Part shown: positions 58,286 through 64,000 of the stretch, in pieces
Position numbering within the stretch: the stretch's first letter is position 1
Layout: each line of letters begins with the position of its first letter
Assembly: GCF_029625905.1 (NCBI RefSeq)
Contig: NZ_JARTLM010000006.1
Span: forward strand, 108,914-172,913
DNA from: Hydrogenovibrio sp. 3SP14C1
GTDB lineage: Bacteria; Pseudomonadota; Gammaproteobacteria; Thiomicrospirales; Thiomicrospiraceae
DNA: 64,000 bases
Direction: 5' to 3'
Translations under genes and position numbers: made by a program
Notes under the pieces: generated by a model
Seen by the model: only the letters and a program-made list of their open reading frames with translations
Database searches by the model: none
What the model was told of the DNA's origin: nothing

Positions 58286-59036
58286 TGGGATTTTCTCCAT
58301 AGTAGATTTTGGTGTTGTAGTAAGCGCGCTCGTTTTCTGCGCGATGCAAACGACACGCATCGTCTTTTTTCACTGAGTCGGCTTTGAATACGGTCAGATC
58401 AATTGGCTTTGGATCGTAGTCTGGGTTCGGGTCAAGCGGGTGTTGGACGGTTGAAAGGCAGACAATGGCATCCATTTCAAAACGCAGATCAACATAGTTT
58501 CCAGCCGATGAATTGTTCGGCACATAGATCATGCTCCCGTCCTCTTCAACGCGGACTTTACTGAACCAGTTGATATTCGGCATGATGTCACTGGCATTGA
58601 GTCCCCATTTACCTAGCTCATTGATAAGGCTGTCATAGCCGTTTTTAAAATAATCGTTATGCGCGGCTTGGTAGCTTTTGTCACCATATTTTTTATGAAC
58701 CAATGTGGCATGAGATAGTCCGCCGATGGTGTCATGCCAGCCACAGGTATCTTCAATAATCGAGCAAATGACACGACCCATATCGGTGAAGCACATGTTG
58801 GGTTGGGTCAAAAACGCCGTTTTTTGCGCTTTTAACGTGTCTGGCATGTTGTAGCGTTCATTTTTGACTTCAATGTTATTCATTAGCATTGATACATTGG
58901 CATTGCCTTCAATGTCGGTGAGACGAAGTACCGTGCCACGACGAATGACGCCAGACCAATGTGCGCCACCCGGCAAATGCTCTTGCCAGATAAACCCGTC
59001 AGGCCTGGTTGTTTTTTGAGAGGTGTTTTCAGTCAT
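58272..59036 (-). CDS. cgdA: Urea-carboxylase-associated protein (carboxyguanidine deiminase subunit), first copy
   Basis: 254 residues from ATG 59036, with AGGAG upstream; it overlaps the end of the NikR-like gene by 8 bases. Segments parallel to the sister gene: [50 protein letters not shown] and [18 protein letters not shown] keeps the Cys/His pair. The one-mismatch palindrome TCAGGCCTGG at 58999-59008 falls in its fifth codon block. Confidence 0.86.
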   Translation of the reverse strand: MTENTSQKTTRPDGFIWQEHLPGGAHWSGVIRRGTVLRLTDIEGNANVSMLMNNIEVKNERYNMPDTLKAQKTAFLTQPNMCFTDMGRVICSIIEDTCGWHDTIGGLSHATLVHKKYGDKSYQAAHNDYFKNGYDSLINELGKWGLNASDIMPNINWFSKVRVEEDGSMIYVPNNSSAGNYVDLRFEMDAIVCLSTVQHPLDPNPDYDPKPIDLTVFKADSVKKDDACRLHRAENERAYYNTKIYYGENPNDEC

Positions 59037-59502
59037 TAGACGTCTCCTGTGAAAAATCATTGGGTGCCGTAAAAATAGGCGGCAAAGCAAAATTAGTTAA
59101 ATAAAGATTACCTGTTTTGACCCCTCGGTTAGAGAGGAATCTATGGCTGATATTGTTTAAATCTTGTGCAGGTCCTTGCATCAAATTTACTTCCAATGTG
59201 TGGTGGTTCATCAACTGGATTTGAGTCGAGGAGATGATTTCAGCTACATACTGGTGTTTTAATTGGTTTAGTTTTATCTGTAGTCCTGGCGCAGCATGGT
59301 CATACACCATCGTTAGGGTGCCGGCCATGACTTTGTTCGTATGATCTTGTTGGTAAGCAGACACCTCTTTTTGAATGATGTCTGTCAGCAGCGCAGAGCG
59401 ATTGTTGAAGCCACGGTCAATGACCAGTTTGTCTAAATCTTCCAAGACTTTGGCAGGTAAGGACGCGCTGGTTCTCACTAAATGGTTATTATTCTGTGTC
59501 AT
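59029..59502 (-). CDS. NikR-like ribbon-helix-helix regulator lacking nickel ligands
   Basis: 157 residues. Residues 8-55 form a ribbon-helix-helix domain (VRTSASLPAKVLEDLDKLVIDRG, then NNRSALLTDIIQKEV), followed by an ACT-like domain (GTLTMVYDHAAPGLQIKLNQLKH through RGVKTGNLYLTN) in the NikR arrangement. Aligned by eye to E. coli NikR, the first ligand His survives (LKHQY), but the His-x-His pair and the Cys become Gln, Gln and Thr in TQIQLMNHHT. It therefore probably senses something other than Ni(II). Sitting inside the guanidine/urea operon, it may be its local regulator. Confidence 0.78.
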   Translation of the reverse strand: MTQNNNHLVRTSASLPAKVLEDLDKLVIDRGFNNRSALLTDIIQKEVSAYQQDHTNKVMAGTLTMVYDHAAPGLQIKLNQLKHQYVAEIISSTQIQLMNHHTLEVNLMQGPAQDLNNISHRFLSNRGVKTGNLYLTNFALPPIFTAPNDFSQETSND

Positions 59503-60413
59503 TAGAATATATCCGGTACTTCAGCATTAACAGGAACAAGACGCACCATGCTCAGCTTCTCTTCAAAATCCATTTCAGGTTGAGGAGGGTGCACCAAGCT
59601 TTCTAAGTATTCTTTGGTTGCCATGAAAGCAGGGCTGAGCAAAGTATCTTCTTGACGTGGTCTTGGTAAAGGCACATTTACAACTTCATGAACTCGACCT
59701 GGGTTGGCATCTAACACTAAGATTCGATCGGCTAAATAAATCGCTTCGTCCAGATCATGCGTAATAAAAAAGATCGTGATGTCGATGTTTTGCCAGATTT
59801 CCAGCAGGTATTGCTGCATTCGCATACGGTTTTGTGGATCAAGTGCGGCAAACGGCTCATCCATCAGTAACACTTTAGGCTGGTTTGCCAGTGCGCGAAT
59901 GATGGCAACTCTTTGTTTCATGCCGCCTGATAACTGATGCGGATAAGCTTCAGAAAACTTTTCCAGTCCAACCAAGTCAATCCACTGTAAAGCCTCTGTT
60001 TCAGCGGAGTTTTTTGACATACCGCTTTGCGTTAAGCCGAACATGACATTTTCTTTGACCGACATCCACGGGAATAAAGAGTAGCTTTGAAAAACCATGC
60101 CACGATCGGGGCCTGGTTCAACCACAGCAGTGTCTTCTACATAAATTTCACCAGCTTCTTTGGTTTCTAATCCCGCAATCAGGCGCGCCAGTGTGGATTT
60201 ACCACAACCGGACGGACCAACGACGCAGACAAACTCACGTTTGTAGGCGGTAAAATCAATGCCGTCAAGCACCTTGTTGGTTTTGCCTTTATGTTCGAAA
60301 GACTTTTCAAGCGCATTGATCTCAAGGGCTTTAGGACGCTCTGTGATGCGTTGGTTACGGTCTTTGATGGCAGGTGTCTGCCATTTTTCTAAGGGATGGT
60401 TTGATTGTGTCAT
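59502..60413 (-). CDS. ABC transporter ATP-binding protein (urea/guanidine system)
   Basis: 303 residues from ATG 60413, which has AGGAG 8 bases upstream; a GTG at 60422 is in frame but overlaps the ribosome site. Walker A GPSGCGKSTLARLIAG, Q-loop MVFQSYSLFPW, signature LSGGMKQRV, Walker B LLMDEPFAALDP and H-loop FITHDLDEA are all intact. Closest in type to TauB/SsuB/NrtD ATPases. Partners the permease 4 bases upstream in sequence order. Confidence 0.92.
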   Translation of the reverse strand: MTQSNHPLEKWQTPAIKDRNQRITERPKALEINALEKSFEHKGKTNKVLDGIDFTAYKREFVCVVGPSGCGKSTLARLIAGLETKEAGEIYVEDTAVVEPGPDRGMVFQSYSLFPWMSVKENVMFGLTQSGMSKNSAETEALQWIDLVGLEKFSEAYPHQLSGGMKQRVAIIRALANQPKVLLMDEPFAALDPQNRMRMQQYLLEIWQNIDITIFFITHDLDEAIYLADRILVLDANPGRVHEVVNVPLPRPRQEDTLLSPAFMATKEYLESLVHPPQPEMDFEEKLSMVRLVPVNAEVPDIF

Positions 60414-60425
60414 TTGTCTCACTCC

Positions 60426-61406
60426 TTAGTGTGAACCATGCCATGGGAAAAGACGCTTCCCAATGCGAGCTAAAATCATGTCGGTAGTAATACCGATGAA
60501 CCCAATAATTAAGATAGCGGCAAATACGTTGTCGAAATTTTTATAACGCGCTTGCTGTGTGATGAACCAGGTAATACCTGAGCTAGTACCGATCAATTCG
60601 GCAACGATTAAGTAAGTCCATGCCCAGCCGAGCAGGATTCTCATATCTCGAAATAAATCAGGCAACACGCAAGGAATAATCACTTGGCGAATCATGGACA
60701 TGCCTTTACACCCTAAGGTCAGAGATGCTTCAATCAATGCCATATTCAGTTTCCGTGTGGTATTGGCTGAAATCAAAACCATTTGAAAAAAGGTTCCGAT
60801 AAAGATAATTGATATTTTGGGAGCATCATAAATCCCTAGGATAGCCACTGCTAATGCGCCGAAGGCAGGTGCTGGTAAGTAACGAAAAAACTCGGTAAAA
60901 GGTTCGATTAAACGAGAGGCCGAGTCATACGTTCCAGCCAGTAGCCCAAGCGGTAAACCAAACACCATGGACCAAAAGAACCCCCAGGCGATAATTTGAA
61001 TAGAGTGCCCTAGGCTTTCATGAAACCAGGGTTCGTTGCTGCGTTTTGGGGGCGTGGTGAACGCAGTGTAGAGTGCCGTGGCCACTTCATGCGGTGCAGG
61101 AAGGTACACCGGATTGGCCGGTTCACCTTGCGGTAAGTGGACAGTTTTATCTGTTTCGGCTTGTTTAACGAGAATCTTATCGACTTCTCGCTGATAAATG
61201 TCTTTGTCTATTAAAGTGCCTTCTCTAAAGTAGCTAACATCCCCTGGGTCGGTAATTTCAACCTGTGGATGCCAGATGAAAGGCACATAACTGACGATAG
61301 ACCACAGCAGAATAGGAATCGCGAAACTGGCGAACGTTAACCAGATTCTTGAACGCTTATCTAATTCAACGCGCGGGGTTGTCCAAGATTTTGAAAATAT
61401 AGCCAT
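60426..61406 (-). CDS. ABC transporter permease (urea/guanidine system)
   Basis: 326 residues. One N-terminal membrane segment (LTFASFAIPILLWSIVSYVPF), a roughly 60-residue hydrophilic stretch (about 48-110) and then five more segments with the permease coupling motif EASLTLGCKGMSMIRQVIIPCVLP. The extra periplasmic-side stretch is typical of urea-carboxylase-region permeases and longer than in TauC/SsuC. First gene of the minus nitrogen arm. No binding protein lies beside it; see the gene at 42682. Confidence 0.9.
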   Translation of the reverse strand: MAIFSKSWTTPRVELDKRSRIWLTFASFAIPILLWSIVSYVPFIWHPQVEITDPGDVSYFREGTLIDKDIYQREVDKILVKQAETDKTVHLPQGEPANPVYLPAPHEVATALYTAFTTPPKRSNEPWFHESLGHSIQIIAWGFFWSMVFGLPLGLLAGTYDSASRLIEPFTEFFRYLPAPAFGALAVAILGIYDAPKISIIFIGTFFQMVLISANTTRKLNMALIEASLTLGCKGMSMIRQVIIPCVLPDLFRDMRILLGWAWTYLIVAELIGTSSGITWFITQQARYKNFDNVFAAILIIGFIGITTDMILARIGKRLFPWHGSH

Positions 61407-61483
61407 AGAAAAGGTCTCTTGAGTTATTGTTCGTTTGAAACAACAAACATAATCAGTATTACGTTTTTATCTAATCGTAATAA

Positions 61484-61499
61484 GCAATGGGTGTACCAA
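61484..61499 (-). promoter_or_regulatory. Predicted sigma-54 promoter of the minus-strand nitrogen arm
   Basis: Minus strand TTGGTACACCCATTGCTTA: GG at 61497-61496, 10 bases, GC at 61485-61484. It fits TGGYAC-N5-TTGCW at all defined positions allowing T for C. Start near 61472, 66 bases before the permease ATG. Confidence 0.82.
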
Positions 61500-61559
61500 T
61501 TAAAAAATATCACTTAATTCAAGTAGTTAGTGTATTTGTGAGATAAGTTCCTGGAGTTA

Positions 61560-61577
61560 TGTTTCGAGTTGGTGCTT
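61560..61577. promoter_or_regulatory. Possible NtrC half-site
   Basis: TGTTTCGAGTTGGTGCTT keeps only the TGGTGC half of the NtrC dyad. Its centre is about 96 bases from the predicted sigma-54 start, nearly the same distance as the full site of the other arm. Weak on its own. Confidence 0.4.
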
Positions 61578-61598
61578 GTTTGGATTTTTTTGGGGCGA

Positions 61599-62426
61599 TT
61601 ATTTTGAGGGGTGAAATAAGTTTAAGGCATTCTGGTAGGCGATTTTTTCAGCAACGGGTTTAGGGAGTTGTTCAAGCCAAAGTCGGATTTTGCTGACGGC
61701 ATCATCAAATTTTAACCAGCGCTGGGTGCTGAAAGTGTCCACGGCTGCCAGTAACTTATCTTGGTGCTGTATAAAGAAAGTTCTCCACTCGGGTTTGAGT
61801 TGGTTTGTCTCATTAATAAATAAGGTGTCTCTAACCGATGTATCCATATAAAGGTGTGTTGGATGGCGTTTAAAAACCTGAGATAAGAATTCTGGAGTCG
61901 GTTGCGTTCCTAGGTGTGCCCAAATCACAGTGGTCTTTGGTGCCAGTTTGAAGATCTGGTCGACAATTTCGGCGTCTCCATGGATCATGATCATCAAGTT
62001 TCTTTTTTGAGCTGTTTTAATCACTTGAGTTAAGACCGGGCTGTATACGTCTTGTTTAAAGATATGAAATTCCCCGACACCTTGATAAGGGAAATGGTCG
62101 AGTTTGGTTTCTAAGGTGTTAAGGGTTGTAAGGTCTAGCATCCAATTGGGTTTGTTTGCTTTGGTTCGATAGAGGCTTAAAAAAGGAATGATGCGATTTG
62201 GCATCGCTTGATAGAGTAACTCGGTTTTGGAGGTGGGGGTGCTGGAGATTAAAGCGCCGATAATATGGTTTCGGTCATAGCGTTGTCGAATCTCTTTTGG
62301 GGAGAGCGCCTGACTGTCTGCTAGAGAATAATGAGAGTGGCTATCAAAAATGGGCATTGATTCAGCGGAACTATTTAACGATAGCCCTATTAATAGTGTC
62401 AGAAAAATAGATTGAAGTTTTTTCAT
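61599..62426 (-). CDS. Exported amidohydrolase-2-type metal hydrolase
   Basis: 275 residues. Sec signal peptide (cleavage near SSA, residue 21). TIM-barrel metal site: FDSHSHY (HxH), GEFH, MIHGDA and IWAHLG, then DTFSTQRW. This is the amidohydrolase-2 type, members of which act as decarboxylases, lactonases or amidases. Stop of the upstream exported deacetylase-like gene is 10 bases before this ATG, so they form an operon and act in the same compartment. Substrate unknown. Confidence 0.8.
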   Translation of the reverse strand: MKKLQSIFLTLLIGLSLNSSAESMPIFDSHSHYSLADSQALSPKEIRQRYDRNHIIGALISSTPTSKTELLYQAMPNRIIPFLSLYRTKANKPNWMLDLTTLNTLETKLDHFPYQGVGEFHIFKQDVYSPVLTQVIKTAQKRNLMIMIHGDAEIVDQIFKLAPKTTVIWAHLGTQPTPEFLSQVFKRHPTHLYMDTSVRDTLFINETNQLKPEWRTFFIQHQDKLLAAVDTFSTQRWLKFDDAVSKIRLWLEQLPKPVAEKIAYQNALNLFHPSK

Positions 62427-62436
62427 TTCGACTCTC

Positions 62437-63576
62437 TTATAAGTGGTGTGTTACCAATTCATTTATGCGCTGTTGATAGTTTACTTCTGGTGTTGGCGCC
62501 TTTCCAATGGGATCAATATTCTTTTCAGGATTATTCAATAAGGTATGAAACGTGCCGACTGTGCATTTTGCTAAGGGGTCTAAGTTATACCCGCCGCCCA
62601 GTGAAAAGCTGATCCGGCCGCCGCAGAGGTCTTTGGCAGATTTTAAGCATTTTTCGACCAATTGATTGAATCCCAATACTGAGGCTTGGTGTTCTGCCAA
62701 TGGGTCTTGCCAGTGCGCATCGTATCCTGCAAACACAATAATATGTTCAGGTTTAAAAGCTTCTAACTTAGGGTGAATAACTTGGTCATAGACTTCTAAA
62801 TAAGCGTTGTCTCCTGCGCCTTTTGGAAAAGGGCAGTTGACCACTGTGCCTTTGGCTTTCTCTTTGCCGGTAAAAGTATGCCCTCCGGTCATTGGCCAAA
62901 ATGGATGCTGGTGAATAGAGATCGCCATGATGGAAGGGTCGTTATCAGATAGGTCTTGTGTGCCATTGCCATGATGGACATCAAAATCAATAATGGCGAT
63001 ACGTTTCACTCCCCGATATTTTTGTAAGGCACGGGCTGCGATAATATCTGAGTTGAAGATGCAGAATCCCATCGCTTTGTTTTGTAAGGCATGATGCCCT
63101 GGTGGGCGAAGTAAGGCAAAGCCATGGTCGATCTTTCGGTCATAAATGGCAAGGTTTAAATTAATGTTGCTCCCAGCTGCCATTTTGGCGGCATCAAAAC
63201 TGGAAGCATTTAAATAAGTATCGCCTTGATAGGGTTCGTAAAAACCGCCGCCAGAGTCGCTCAAGATTTCGATTTCATCAATATAGCTTTGTGTGTGCGC
63301 TAGTCGAAGTTCTTCATTGGTTGCCAGTCGGGTTTGAATGGGGGTGAGCTGTGGCCAGATGTTTTGTTTTTCCATCTCATTATTAATAGCAACTAATCGT
63401 TGAGCATTTTCAGGGTGATCTTTCATGTCGTGTTTAAAGAATAAAGGGTCAAGTACGACGCCCGTTGAAAATTGACCAGGCCTGGCTGCTTTTCCAATGC
63501 TTGCGGTCGTTATGGGGCTGATACCTATTGCACTAAGGGCTAATAAGTTTTTGATGAAATCTCTTCTGCTGGACAT
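62437..63576 (-). CDS. Exported histone-deacetylase-family protein (Tat signal)
   Basis: 379 residues. The N-terminus SSRRDFIKNLLALSAIG is a twin-arginine signal. The catalytic domain (about 45-345) is a full class II-like deacetylase: RPPGHHA with both catalytic His, IIDFDVHHGNGTQD with the zinc Asp/His, and SLGGGYN near the C-terminus. Bacterial members deacetylate acetylpolyamines or other acetylamides, and Tat export suggests folding with zinc before transport. AGGAG precedes the ATG. CCAGGCCTGG (63476-63485) lies near the signal cleavage region. Confidence 0.88.
   Translation of the reverse strand: MSSRRDFIKNLLALSAIGISPITTASIGKAARPGQFSTGVVLDPLFFKHDMKDHPENAQRLVAINNEMEKQNIWPQLTPIQTRLATNEELRLAHTQSYIDEIEILSDSGGGFYEPYQGDTYLNASSFDAAKMAAGSNINLNLAIYDRKIDHGFALLRPPGHHALQNKAMGFCIFNSDIIAARALQKYRGVKRIAIIDFDVHHGNGTQDLSDNDPSIMAISIHQHPFWPMTGGHTFTGKEKAKGTVVNCPFPKGAGDNAYLEVYDQVIHPKLEAFKPEHIIVFAGYDAHWQDPLAEHQASVLGFNQLVEKCLKSAKDLCGGRISFSLGGGYNLDPLAKCTVGTFHTLLNNPEKNIDPIGKAPTPEVNYQQRINELVTHHL
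63476..63485. repeat. CCAGGCCTGG palindrome in the deacetylase-like gene
   Basis: Exact copy, encoding R-P-G on the minus strand. Confidence 0.9.
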
Positions 63577-63784
63577 GATAGGGCTCCTAAAAAGACTTTT
63601 TAGTTTTGTTATACATATAAGTGTAAGTTTTTTGCTTAAAAAGTATAGAGGGAAAGATGCGGTTCAACATTTGATTCTTATTTCAGAGTGTTTTAAGTGT
63701 AGAAGAACAGAGCTAATGCCCTAAAAATACAGGAAAGCAGGCGTTTGAATCGTAGTAATGCGAATGAAAAAGGTCTTAATGTAA

Positions 63785-63840
63785 AAAAAGTAAAAAAAGA
63801 AGCAAAAAAGGGTTGCAAAAAAACGGGTGGCGGTTAGAAT
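63785..63840 (+). promoter_or_regulatory. Strong stable-RNA promoter P1 (probably rRNA operon)
   Basis: TTGCAA (63813-63818), 16-base spacer, TAGAAT (63835-63840), preceded by long A tracts (63782-63808) like an UP element. The layout matches rrn P1 promoters of gammaproteobacteria. The gene it drives lies right of the window. Confidence 0.7.
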
Positions 63841-63976
63841 ACGCATCTCTTTCAAACAGAGCCCAAATAAAGCAGCCAAGGCCGCGGCGTTTGGAGACGT
63901 TTAAAAGGGTTTTTTGAGTGGTTATTTGAGATGAAAATCGAGAATAAAAACTTCGAAAAAAAAGCGTAAAAAAAGC

Positions 63977-63982
63977 TTGACG
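63977..63982 (+). promoter_or_regulatory. Possible P2 -35 element
   Basis: TTGACG after an A-rich run; a -10 at 17-base spacing would fall exactly at the window end, so it cannot be checked. Tandem P1-P2 is usual for rrn operons. Confidence 0.4.
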
Positions 63983-64000
63983 TTGATTAGATGTTAAGCC

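Larger units (their letters stand above)
63577..64000. other. Right-edge intergenic region (424 bases)
   Basis: Carries the leftward ribosome site/leader of the deacetylase-like gene at its left end and a strong rightward stable-RNA-type promoter from about 63785. No ORF that I would call. The leader after 63841 runs out of the window. Confidence 0.6.

Noticed and set aside
61407-61598. Guanidine-I (ykkC) riboswitch upstream of the transporter operon
   Set aside because: The leader lacks the conserved ykkC blocks as I know them; the best signal there is a sigma-54 promoter.
1-64000. CRISPR arrays, insertion sequences, integrase or prophage genes
   Set aside because: No regularly spaced repeats, transposase motifs or phage genes were seen anywhere in the window.

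Overview
The window reads as a chromosomal segment of a free-living gammaproteobacterium. Gene content and order (tsaD-rpsU-yqeY-dnaG-rpoD, proC-yggT-metX-metW, yqgE-ruvX-pyrB-pyrC', a Thiobacillus-ferrooxidans-type GshA, a methanotroph-type sucrose operon) fit the Thiomicrospira/Hydrogenovibrio/Thiomicrorhabdus group of sulfur-oxidising autotrophs. That placement is inference from family recognition, not a search. The sequence is gene-dense, moderately AT-rich, and shows no insertion sequence or CRISPR array.

Layout. 1-6.1 kb: feoB (cut by the left edge), feoA with a Fur-box promoter, then metW, metX, yggT, proC and a glutamate dehydrogenase, all on the minus strand. 6.3-7.5 kb: a DUF5610-like gene behind a near-perfect flagellar sigma-28 promoter. 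7.5-20 kb: yggS, ppk2, a pyrimidine operon whose dihydroorotase has lost its metal ligands, yqgE-ruvX, apbE, gshA-gshB, rsmE, metF, metK. 20-32.6 kb: an EAL-CBS-GGDEF protein, purE-purK, nnr, uppP, a MidA-like methyltransferase, a pair of FliG-C-like small proteins behind a sigma-54 promoter, folB, plsY, a Wzz-like protein, tsaD. 32.8-37.5 kb: the rpsU-yqeY-dnaG-rpoD operon and a tRNA-Ile2(CAU). 37.5-38.7 kb: an AT-rich ugd ending 2 bases from the tRNA. 38.8-61.6 kb: an accessory island, described next. 61.6-63.6 kb: two exported hydrolases. The right edge carries a stable-RNA (probably rRNA) promoter pointing out of the window.

The island is the most interesting part. Two divergently placed arms converge on a sucrose-synthesis operon. 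The minus arm is an ABC transporter (permease, ATPase), a NikR-like regulator, two urea-carboxylase-associated proteins (the family now known as carboxyguanidine deiminase), a urea/guanidine carboxylase and allophanate hydrolase: a pathway that turns guanidine (or urea) into ammonia and CO2. The plus arm is a membrane diiron desaturase/hydroxylase-like protein, a metallo-beta-lactamase-fold hydrolase, a TIM-barrel isomerase-like protein, an EamA transporter, an ABC substrate-binding protein, a creatininase-family amidohydrolase and a glutamine-synthetase-like ligase. Each arm has a sigma-54 promoter (GG-N10-GC), and the plus arm has an 18-bp site almost identical to an E. coli glnA NtrC site about 97 bp upstream of the predicted start; the minus arm has an NtrC half-site at about the same distance. 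The two arms therefore look like one nitrogen-limitation regulon, with the plus arm possibly an undescribed pathway feeding amidine/amide nitrogen into the minus arm.

A second window-wide signal is the palindrome CCAGGCCTGG: 11 exact copies and several one-mismatch copies, used as the core of intergenic terminators and also placed inside unrelated genes.
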